From: Mycobacterium sp. E796
Lineage (GTDB): Bacteria > Actinomycetota > Actinomycetes > Mycobacteriales > Mycobacteriaceae
Reading direction: 5' to 3'
Assembly (NCBI RefSeq): GCF_001672815.1
Contig: NZ_LZKK01000365.1
Location: 1-55,032, forward strand
DNA length: 55,032 bases
The notes under the pieces were generated by a model. That model was given only the letters and a program-made list of their open reading frames with translations, searched no databases and was not told the origin of the DNA. Each line of letters opens with the position of its first letter. Within the stretch, counting starts at the first letter, position 1. Made by a program: the position numbers and the translations under genes. This document shows positions 22,839-29,304 of this stretch, piece after piece.

Positions 22839-24323
22839 ATGGCCGCCACTATCAGCACCCCTAATTACCTGCTCGATCAGGCGCGCCGCAGGTTGACCCC
22901 GTCATTCAACAACTTCCCCGGCATGGGCCTGGTCGAACGCAGGTTGCTGAACACCACGTTCCCGGAGCACAAGCTCGCCGACCCGCCGCCGGGCAGCGGG
23001 CTCAAGCCGGTCCTCGGTGACGCGGGGCTGCCGGTCCTCGGGCACATCATCGAGATGCTGCGCGGCGGACCCGACTATCTGTTGTTCCTGTACCGGACCA
23101 AGGGCCCGGTCGTCTTCGGTGACTCGCCGGTCCTGCCGGGGGTCGCGGCGCTGGGCCCCGACGCGGCACAGGTCATCTACTCCAACCGCAACAAGGACTA
23201 CTCCCAGCAGGGCTGGGTGCCGGTGATCGGGCCATTCTTCCACCGCGGGCTGATGCTGCTCGACTTCGAAGAGCACCTGTTCCACCGGCGCATCATGCAG
23301 GAGGCGTTCGTCCGGTCCCGGCTCGTCTCCTACGTCGAGCAGATGGACAAGGTCATCACCAAAACGGTCGCGGACGACTGGGTGGTCAACGACGCGCGCT
23401 TTCTTCTCTATCCGGCGATGAAGGAGCTGACCCTCGACATCGCCTCGATGGTGTTCATGGGCCACGAGCCCGGCACCGACCGCGAACTGGTGACCAAGGT
23501 GAACAGGGCGTTCACGGTCACCACCCGCGCCGGGAACGCGATCATCCGCACCGGAGTCCCGCCGTTCACCTGGTGGCGCGGCCTGAAGGCCCGCGAACTG
23601 CTGGAGAACTATTTCCGCGAGCGCGTCAAGGAACAGCGCGGAAAGGACGGCAACGACCTGCTGTCCGTGTTGTGCCAGACCGAGGACGAGGACGGCAACA
23701 AGTTCTCCGACGAGGACATCGTCAACCACATGATCTTCCTGATGATGGCCGCGCACGACACGTCGACGTCGACCGCCACGACGATGGTCTACCAGCTGGC
23801 CGCCCACCCGGAGTGGCAGGAGCGCTGCCGCGACGAGTCGGACCGCCTGATCGGCGACGGGCCGCTCGACATCGACTCCCTCGAGAAGCTCGAGTCGCTG
23901 GACCTGGTGATGAACGAGTCGATCCGGCTGGTGACCCCGGTGCAGTGGGCGATGCGTCAGACCGTGCGCGACACGGACCTGCTGGGCTACTACATCCCCA
24001 AGGGCACGAACGTGATCGCCTATCCGGGGATGAATCACCGGCTGCCGGAACTCTGGACGGACCCGCTGAAATTCGACCCCGACCGGTTCACCGAGCCGCG
24101 CAACGAGCACAAGCGGCACCGCTACGGGTGGACGCCGTTCGGCGGCGGCGCGCACAAGTGCATCGGAATGGTGTTCGGGCAGTTGGAGATCAAGTCGATC
24201 CTGCACCGCCTGCTGCGCCGCTACCGGCTGGAGCTGCCCCGCCCTGGGTACCAGGCCGAGTGGGACTACGGCGGTATGCCGGTGCCCAAGGACGGCATGC
24301 CGATCGTGCTGCGCCCGCTCTAG
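22839..24323 (+). CDS. cyp136: Cytochrome P450 CYP136
   Basis: 494-residue P450 monooxygenase. The I-helix oxygen-activation segment reads MMAAHDTSTST, the ExxR motif is NESIRL, and the heme loop FGGGAHKCIG places the thiolate ligand at C441. ATG at 22839 follows AAGGAG. Position and length match M. tuberculosis Rv3059. Sequence style (long N-terminus, HDTS motif) is closer to CYP51/CYP136-type sterol or lipid hydroxylases than to small-molecule bacterial P450s, but the substrate is not known. Ferredoxin and reductase genes are not adjacent. It is probably regulated by the divergent TetR. Confidence 0.95.
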   Translation: MAATISTPNYLLDQARRRLTPSFNNFPGMGLVERRLLNTTFPEHKLADPPPGSGLKPVLGDAGLPVLGHIIEMLRGGPDYLLFLYRTKGPVVFGDSPVLPGVAALGPDAAQVIYSNRNKDYSQQGWVPVIGPFFHRGLMLLDFEEHLFHRRIMQEAFVRSRLVSYVEQMDKVITKTVADDWVVNDARFLLYPAMKELTLDIASMVFMGHEPGTDRELVTKVNRAFTVTTRAGNAIIRTGVPPFTWWRGLKARELLENYFRERVKEQRGKDGNDLLSVLCQTEDEDGNKFSDEDIVNHMIFLMMAAHDTSTSTATTMVYQLAAHPEWQERCRDESDRLIGDGPLDIDSLEKLESLDLVMNESIRLVTPVQWAMRQTVRDTDLLGYYIPKGTNVIAYPGMNHRLPELWTDPLKFDPDRFTEPRNEHKRHRYGWTPFGGGAHKCIGMVFGQLEIKSILHRLLRRYRLELPRPGYQAEWDYGGMPVPKDGMPIVLRPL

Positions 24324-24335
24324 TCCCCTCGCCAC

Positions 24336-24385
24336 CAGACGCAAAAGTCCCCATTTGAGGCCCGAACTGGGGGCTTTTACGTCTG
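24336..24385. terminator. Bidirectional hairpin terminator, dispersed repeat copy 1
   Basis: CAGACGCAAAAGTCCCC (24336-24352) pairs with GGGGGCTTTTACGTCTG (24369-24385), 15 of 17 positions. It separates the convergent cyp136 and LeuA-domain genes and gives a T-run in both directions. A near-identical hairpin lies at 29236-29293, so this is a repeated element used as a terminator. Confidence 0.8.
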
Positions 24386-24395
24386 CTCGGCAGCG

Positions 24396-24869
24396 TCAGG
24401 CGATCAGCCGGTTGGCGCACGCGATCACCGCGCGCAACGCCGACTGGGTCGGATCCTCCGAGAGGCCCATCGCCCACTCGGCGCGAATCCCGTTGCTGCC
24501 GCGGATAAACGTCGCCGTGGCCGCGCCGCAACCGATCTGGTGAAACCTCAGCATCTCCACCGTGATCCCGCGCTCGTGCAGCATCGCGGTGAGGGCGGCG
24601 ATCGGACCGCTGGCGGCGGCGGTCGACGTGCTGATGTGGTCGCCGACGGCGATCATCGCCCGAAAGTTGCGGGCCTGCGGGCCGAGCCGCCCGGCGGGCC
24701 GCTCGGTGTCGGTGCAGGCCCAGTGGCCCAGTCGCAGCGGGCCGGCCGTGCGACCGTAGGTGGCGACGAAGGCCTCCCACGACATCGCGTCGGCCTCCTC
24801 GCGCAGCCCGCGCGGCAGGGCGGCGCCGAAGTGCTCGCTTAAGGAGGGAAGGGATTTGGTAAGAGCCAC
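24396..24869 (-). CDS. Stand-alone LeuA-type (isopropylmalate synthase) regulatory-domain protein
   Basis: 157-residue protein resembling only the C-terminal allosteric domain of 2-isopropylmalate synthase, without the catalytic TIM barrel. Visible hallmarks are RNFRAMIAVGDHISTSTAAASGPIAALTAMLHERG and the hydrophobic strand pair that follows. In LeuA this domain binds leucine for feedback inhibition. GTG at 24869. The upstream region encodes a Leu/Val-rich leader peptide and alternative hairpins (24902-25033), which supports a branched-chain amino-acid link. Whether it regulates LeuA in trans or senses another short-chain acid is open; a degenerate LeuA copy is the alternative reading. Confidence 0.65.
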   Translation of the reverse strand: MALTKSLPSLSEHFGAALPRGLREEADAMSWEAFVATYGRTAGPLRLGHWACTDTERPAGRLGPQARNFRAMIAVGDHISTSTAAASGPIAALTAMLHERGITVEMLRFHQIGCGAATATFIRGSNGIRAEWAMGLSEDPTQSALRAVIACANRLIA

Positions 24870-24901
24870 GATTTCGGTCTTCTCTGATCAGCAGGGGCGA
24901 C

Positions 24902-24980
24902 CGACGGTAGTAGCTTCCGACCCACAGCGGGGGGTCGGTCTGGGATCAGACCCCGCTGCGGGTGCTGGCTACTACGGCAC
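24902..24980 (-). promoter_or_regulatory. Attenuator-like leader RNA with mutually exclusive hairpins
   Basis: On the minus strand several exact pairings compete: GTAGTAGC with GCTACTAC (outer stem); CAGCGGGG with CCCCGCTG; CCGACCC with GGGTCGG; and GACCGAC with GTCGGTC. The first strand of the outer stem overlaps the Val-Val codons of the leader peptide, and the leader stop codon lies inside the CAGCGGGG hairpin. This is the usual geometry of ribosome-controlled attenuation. No T-run follows, so the output may be translational or Rho-linked. Confidence 0.6.
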
Positions 24981-24996
24981 GCTGAAGAAGACGCAC
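24946..24996 (-). CDS. Leader peptide MRLLQRAVVASTRSGV (branched-chain attenuator)
   Basis: A 16-codon frame, GTG at 24996 to TGA at 24946, encodes two consecutive leucines, two consecutive valines and a final valine. There is no Shine-Dalgarno site, but a TAGTCT -10 box ends 8 nt before the GTG with a -35-like TTGCAT 17 bp further out, so the transcript would start at or next to the GTG (leaderless). Leu/Val runs in such peptides stall ribosomes when those charged tRNAs are scarce. The peptide lies 77 bp before the LeuA-domain gene. Confidence 0.65.
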   Translation of the reverse strand: MRLLQRAVVASTRSGV

Positions 24997-25004
24997 GAGC
25001 GCCG

Positions 25005-25033
25005 AGACTAGACGTCGCGGGCCGGCAATGCAA
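25005..25033 (-). promoter_or_regulatory. Promoter of the leader peptide / LeuA-domain gene
   Basis: Minus strand: -35 TTGCAT (25033-25028), a 17-bp spacer, -10 TAGTCT (25010-25005), then 8 nt to the GTG of the leader peptide. It fits the mycobacterial housekeeping promoter pattern and a leaderless transcript. Confidence 0.6.
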
Positions 25034-25090
25034 ATCCGTTTCGCGCGGCCCGGTAACTCACTGCCGGACAAGCGCTTTCGTGATGATGCC

Positions 25091-26050
25091 CTATCCGTTC
25101 GGCCCGGGCGCCGCGTCGAACCGCAGGTAGGCCTGGATCGTCGTCCCGGCCGGGGTGGTGTGCGTGCGGACCAGGTCCGATATGGCATTGACCAGATACA
25201 GACCGCGACTGGCCGGGCCGCTCGGGCCGGGGTCCAGGCGGCCCACCAGCGGGTTGCCCAGCCGCCCGGTGTCGCGCGCCTCACAAACCAGGTGCTCGTC
25301 TTCGCGCCAGAACGCCAGCCGGCAGGCTCCGTCGGTGTACATCAGGCTGTTGCTGGCCAGCTCCGTCGCGATCAGTTGCAGATCCTCGATGCCGTCCTGG
25401 GACATTCCCACCCAGCCGGCGTAGTCGACGGCGAACGAGCGGGCGGGCCGCAGGTCCGCCGACTTCCTGACTAGGTACGTGACGGCGCCCGGCTTGGCGA
25501 CGAGCGGTTGGTTGCAGCGATCCAAGACCTCGCCGGGCGCATATTCGGCGCTGCGACGCAGCGCGCCACGGCTCCACAGCAAGGGGTGCGTCGCGCGGGC
25601 GTCCGCCAGCACCGCGTCACCCAGCTCGCTCGCGTCGTACAGGCACAACACGGTCGCCGGGTATCCGTCGAGGGCCGAATTCACCAGCGCCTCGTGTTCG
25701 GAGCAGGCGACGATTTCCGCGTCGGTGCGTTGGGGCCAGGCGAGCTCGCTCACGATTCGCACCCGCCGGCCCTGGTGTTCGTCGATGAAGGAACCCTCCA
25801 TGGCCATGAAGCGGCTCGGGTTGCGGCCGATCTCGGCAATGTCGACCATCCGCAGTTCCGCAGCGAATCCCCCGCCGGGCCCGGGCAGCGCGTCGCGCAG
25901 CGTGTCCAGCTTGTCGCCGGGCACCGCCACCAAAACGTCCTCGTCCCGCGCCAACCCGTCGGCGACGAAGCGAACCGCAAAGTCCAGGTACTCCGCCTGC
26001 GAACGATAAAGAAGCCCGGAATGAACGAAACCCGAGTGGTCGGTGTACAT
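25091..26050 (-). CDS. MEDS-domain sensor with HATPase (anti-sigma/histidine-kinase-like)
   Basis: 319-residue cytosolic protein. The N-terminal two-thirds is a MEDS domain (YRSQAEYLDFAVRFVADGLARDEDVLVAVP near the start), often linked to sensing one-carbon compounds or redox. The C-terminal third is a GHKL ATPase of the RsbW/anti-sigma type (DLQLIATELASNSLMYTDG N-box, CEARDTGRLG G1-box, SRGLYLVNAISD). No phospho-accepting histidine domain is evident, so it is probably an anti-sigma kinase rather than a two-component kinase. ATG at 26050 follows a G-rich site; an extension to 26137 is possible. No sigma or anti-anti-sigma gene is adjacent. Confidence 0.82.
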   Translation of the reverse strand: MYTDHSGFVHSGLLYRSQAEYLDFAVRFVADGLARDEDVLVAVPGDKLDTLRDALPGPGGGFAAELRMVDIAEIGRNPSRFMAMEGSFIDEHQGRRVRIVSELAWPQRTDAEIVACSEHEALVNSALDGYPATVLCLYDASELGDAVLADARATHPLLWSRGALRRSAEYAPGEVLDRCNQPLVAKPGAVTYLVRKSADLRPARSFAVDYAGWVGMSQDGIEDLQLIATELASNSLMYTDGACRLAFWREDEHLVCEARDTGRLGNPLVGRLDPGPSGPASRGLYLVNAISDLVRTHTTPAGTTIQAYLRFDAAPGPNG

Positions 26051-26195
26051 CCCCCCGAAGCCTCCCGTCACCGGTGCGCGCTCGCTTTCGATCACAAGTG
26101 CCAACCCCCTGCCGGACCGGCCGTTCGGTACTTCCATTGCCAGTACCCCAGATGGGCTTTCGCTATGCCGACGAACGCGTCACACCCGGAAACGG

Positions 26196-27644
26196 CTATA
26201 GCCACCACGAGGCCGCGGCGTCGAGGTGACGACGGATGCGGTAACGCGCGAGGCTGTCGTCGCCGGCTTCGATCGCCTGCAGGATCCGCAGATGCGCGTG
26301 CTCGACGGCGACGACATCGGCCCAATCCGGCTCCGTCTGCGCGGTGCTGGACCAGTGCCGGCGAAACAGCTCGATGATGATGCGAAGGAACAAATCCAGC
26401 AGCGCGTTGCCGGCCAGCCGGGCCAATCCGAGGTGGAAGCGGGCCTCTTCGGCGACGGCCTTGCGCACGTCGCCCGGGTGGGTGTCCGGACGGGTCGCCA
26501 GAAACGCCGCCACCTCGGACTCGCTGCGCCGCTTGACGATTCTGGCGACGTTGTCGATCTCGATGGCGTCGCGAACGCAGCGCAGGTCGTCCCGCGTCGG
26601 CCTGCGGTACTGCAGGTACAGCGCGATGGTGTCGATGCTGGCCTCGGCGTGCGGTGTGGTGACGATCAGGCCGCCGCCCGGCCCGCGCCGCATCCGCGCG
26701 ACCGAGTGATATTCGAGCAGCCGCACCGCCTCCCGGAAAACCGCGCGGCTGACCCGGTAACGCTCCAGCAGGGCCGTCTCCGTTCCGAACACCGAGCCGA
26801 CCCGCCAGCCGTCGGCGGCGATGTCGTCGCCGACGGTGACGGCCAGCATCTCGGCGAGTTTGCCGGTGGGCGCGTCACCTTCGAGGGACAGGCCCGGCTG
26901 CAGCCGGCGCCCCCCGCGCGGAGGGGTGCCCTCGCCGGGGTAATGCCGCTGCAGCCAGGAGGTCACCGCTTCGACGTGCCGTTCGGAAAGCGTCTTGGCC
27001 CGGGCCGCGTCGCCGGAGGTGACGGCGGCGACGAGCCGCGAGTGGTCGCGGTGCATGTGCTCGACCGCCTCGATCGCCTCGGTCGACGAGTCGGCCCGCG
27101 ACTGCAGGGCATAGCGCGAGGTGAGCCGCATCAAGATGTCGATGAATAATTGCAGGACCGGGCTTTTCGATTGCTCCGCCAGCGCGATGTGGAACTCGTC
27201 GCGCGGCGCCGGAAGGCCCGGCCGCCACTGCTCCTCCGCCCGCAACACCGCCCGCAACCGGTCGATGCCGGCCTCGTCGATGCGTTCGGCCGCAAGCGAG
27301 GCCGCCAGCGGCTCGAGGACCAGGCGCGCGTTGAGCAGGTCGACCAGGGTCGTGCCCAGGTACTCGAGGTAGATCACCACGGCTCGGGTCGCCGGGCCGG
27401 CGTCCGGCCGGCAGATCAGCAGCCCGCCACCCGGTCCGCGGCGCATCCGGGCGACCTGGTGGTGTTCGACCAGGCGGACGGCCTCGCGCAGCACCGATCG
27501 GCTCACGCCGTACCGCTGTTGCAGCGCCTGTTCGGAGCCCAGCGATTCGCCGACGGTCCAGCCGCGCCGGACTACGTCCGCCTCGATGCGGCGGGCAATC
27601 TGCGCGGCGAGTTTGTCCGCGGGACTCCAATCGCGCTGTGCCAC
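26196..27644 (-). CDS. Tandem GntR/FadR-family regulator (Rv3060c-like)
   Basis: 482-residue protein made of two complete GntR-FadR units. Unit one has the winged helix (SEQALQQRYGVSRSVLREAVRLVEHHQVARMRRGPGGGL, about 37-75) and an FCD effector domain to about residue 240. Unit two repeats both (TETALLERYRVSRAVFREAVRLLEYHSVARMRRGPGGGL and a second FCD). One polypeptide therefore carries two DNA-recognition heads and two acyl-type ligand pockets, like an intramolecular dimer. GTG at 27644. It is 9 bp downstream of the thiolase-like gene stop on the same strand, in a fatty-acid degradation cluster that it probably controls. Confidence 0.92.
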   Translation of the reverse strand: MAQRDWSPADKLAAQIARRIEADVVRRGWTVGESLGSEQALQQRYGVSRSVLREAVRLVEHHQVARMRRGPGGGLLICRPDAGPATRAVVIYLEYLGTTLVDLLNARLVLEPLAASLAAERIDEAGIDRLRAVLRAEEQWRPGLPAPRDEFHIALAEQSKSPVLQLFIDILMRLTSRYALQSRADSSTEAIEAVEHMHRDHSRLVAAVTSGDAARAKTLSERHVEAVTSWLQRHYPGEGTPPRGGRRLQPGLSLEGDAPTGKLAEMLAVTVGDDIAADGWRVGSVFGTETALLERYRVSRAVFREAVRLLEYHSVARMRRGPGGGLIVTTPHAEASIDTIALYLQYRRPTRDDLRCVRDAIEIDNVARIVKRRSESEVAAFLATRPDTHPGDVRKAVAEEARFHLGLARLAGNALLDLFLRIIIELFRRHWSSTAQTEPDWADVVAVEHAHLRILQAIEAGDDSLARYRIRRHLDAAASWWL

Positions 27645-27652
27645 AAGCTATC

Positions 27653-28846
27653 TCAACAGGTGAGCAATAAGCATCCGGCGACGGGGCCACCGCCCACGGA
27701 AACGACGCCGACCTCGGGGCGTTTAGACACCTGGCGCCCCCCCGCGTCGCCCCGCAGCTGCAGGCACCCTTCGTGCAAGGCCCAGTAGCCGTGCATGCGC
27801 CCCGCCGACAGCTGGCCGCCGTAGGTGTTCAGCGGCAGTTGGCCGTCACGGGCGATCCGCGCGCCGCCCTCGACGAACGGCCCGGCCTCGCCGTCGCCGC
27901 ATACCCCCAGCGCCTCGAGCCACGCGAGGGCGAGAAACGTGAAACCGTCGTACAACTCGGCAAGCTCCAGGTCGGCCGGCGTCAACTGGGTGCGTGACCA
28001 CATCTGCGCGGTCGCGTCCGACATCGCCATCTTCGGGTAGTCGGCACGGTGAAACCAGCCGCCCGCGCCGTCGGATCCGCCGATCGCCTCCACCGCCACC
28101 GCGCGGTGCGGACAGTCGCGGGCGTACTGGGCGTGCGACACCACCACCGCGATCGAACCGTCGATGGGCACGTCGCAGTCCAGCAGGCCGAACGGCGTCG
28201 AAACCGGCCGCGCCGCAAGGTAGTCGGCCATGGTCATCGGTTCGCGATAGACCGCAAGGGGATTCAGCGCGGCGTTGCGTCTGCCGTTGAGCGCCAGCCA
28301 GCCCAGCTGTTCCTTGGTGGTCCCGTACAGCTCCATGTGGCGGCGGCAGTTCAGCGCCAGCCAGTTCGCGGCGGAGTAGGCGTGGGCCGCGACCAGGTCG
28401 TTGACGTCGTCCATCGCGCCGACCGCCGGCTTCGGCGCGCCTTCTGGTGTCTCGAACATGCGCGCCAGTGCCGGCGCCGGCGCGTTTTCCTCCCGCTTGA
28501 CCGGGACCGTCCCGCCGAGCATTTGGATCGTCCGGTAGATCACCACGTGGTGCGCGCGTCGTTCGGCGACCGCGCGGCACGCCGACATCACCGGGCTCAG
28601 CAGGCCCCCGGTGCCGAAGCCGGCCCCGCAGTCGGCCGCCTCAATGCGCAGTTCGGCGTTGACGTCCGCGGCGGGGGTGTCGCCTAGGGTGGCGATCCCG
28701 TCGATGTCGGTCGGCGACAGGCCGGCGTCGGCGATGGCGGCGCGCACCGCCTCCATGGTCAGTTCCAGGCCCGGGATCCCGGTGCGACGGCCGATTCGCG
28801 AGATGCCGAGGCCGGAGATGATCGCGTCTTTTTCGAAGTAGCTCAT
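27653..28846 (-). CDS. Thiolase-superfamily protein (lipid-transfer protein / Ltp-type)
   Basis: 397-residue member of the non-decarboxylating thiolase superfamily known in actinobacteria as lipid-transfer proteins; some, such as Ltp2, are retro-aldolases for steroid side chains. Supporting blocks are ADAGLSPTDIDGIATLGD, LAELYDGFTFLALAWLEALG and GGQLSAGRMHGYWALHEG near the C-terminus. The usual thiolase nucleophile Cys motif is not evident, as in the Ltp group. ATG at 28846 (MSYFEKDAII) is preferred; ATG 28855 is close by. It is divergent from a DUF35 protein, its expected partner, across a compact two-way promoter. No obvious M. tuberculosis equivalent between the GntR and fadE22 genes as I recall that region. 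Confidence 0.85.
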   Translation of the reverse strand: MSYFEKDAIISGLGISRIGRRTGIPGLELTMEAVRAAIADAGLSPTDIDGIATLGDTPAADVNAELRIEAADCGAGFGTGGLLSPVMSACRAVAERRAHHVVIYRTIQMLGGTVPVKREENAPAPALARMFETPEGAPKPAVGAMDDVNDLVAAHAYSAANWLALNCRRHMELYGTTKEQLGWLALNGRRNAALNPLAVYREPMTMADYLAARPVSTPFGLLDCDVPIDGSIAVVVSHAQYARDCPHRAVAVEAIGGSDGAGGWFHRADYPKMAMSDATAQMWSRTQLTPADLELAELYDGFTFLALAWLEALGVCGDGEAGPFVEGGARIARDGQLPLNTYGGQLSAGRMHGYWALHEGCLQLRGDAGGRQVSKRPEVGVVSVGGGPVAGCLLLTC

Positions 28847-28879
28847 GTGCACCATCCGTCCAAGCAACCCAAACCAAAG

Positions 28880-28889
28880 AGTGTACTGT
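28880..28889. promoter_or_regulatory. Overlapping divergent -10 boxes for the thiolase-like and DUF35 genes
   Basis: Minus-strand TACACT (28885-28880) serves the thiolase-like gene. Plus-strand TACTGT (28884-28889) ends 7 nt before GTG 28897, implying a leaderless DUF35 mRNA. The 12-bp string AAAGAGTGTACT here recurs exactly upstream of fadE22 (31537-31548), suggesting a common promoter or operator. Confidence 0.55.
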
Positions 28890-28896
28890 ATTGGCC

Positions 28897-29232
28897 GTGT
28901 CAGGCGAGTTGCTCATCGAACACTGCGACGCGTGCGCGCGCTGGGTGCACCCGGCGGCCGGCGAATGCCGGGACTGCGGCGGCCCGCTGGTGGCGCGACC
29001 GGTGTCGGGCCGGGGCACCGTGTTCACCTACACCGTGAACCACCACCCGTACAACCCCGAGATCCCGACACCCTACGTGATCGCGATCGTCGAACTCGCC
29101 GAGCAGAGCGGGCTGCGGGTGGCCGCCAACATCGTTGGCTGCGAACCGGATTCGGTGACGTGCGGCCTGCCCGTCGCCATCCAGCCCGAGAGGGGCAGCG
29201 GCGGCGCGCCGCAATTCGCCCCTGCTTCATAA
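28897..29232 (+). CDS. DUF35 / OB-fold zinc-ribbon protein (acyl-CoA-associated)
   Basis: 111-residue two-domain protein. The N-terminal rubredoxin-like zinc ribbon has C-D-A-C and C-R-D-C pairs (within the first 30 residues) and an OB-fold follows (GRGTVFTYTVNHHPYNPEIPTPYVIAIVEL). Proteins of this type bind acyl-CoA and form complexes with thiolase-like enzymes, as in the ChsH2/Ltp2 pair of cholesterol side-chain degradation. The frame opens at TTG 28891, but GTG 28897 sits 7 nt after a -10 box and is preferred as a leaderless start. Divergent from the thiolase-like gene and convergent with fadE22 across a hairpin. Confidence 0.88.
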   Translation: MSGELLIEHCDACARWVHPAAGECRDCGGPLVARPVSGRGTVFTYTVNHHPYNPEIPTPYVIAIVELAEQSGLRVAANIVGCEPDSVTCGLPVAIQPERGSGGAPQFAPAS

Positions 29233-29235
29233 CCG

Positions 29236-29293
29236 CGAGCAGACGCAAAAGACCCCAAATGCCCAGCGAAATAGGGGCTTTTGCGTCTGCTCG
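29236..29293. terminator. Bidirectional hairpin terminator, dispersed repeat copy 2
   Basis: CGAGCAGACGCAAAAGACCCC (29236-29256) pairs with GGGGCTTTTGCGTCTGCTCG (29274-29293) with a single bulged base. It lies between the convergent DUF35 and fadE22 genes. It shares the AGACGCAAAAG..CCC/GGGGCTTTT.CGTCT core with 24336-24385. Confidence 0.82.
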
Positions 29294-29304
29294 CCGAACG
29301 AAAG

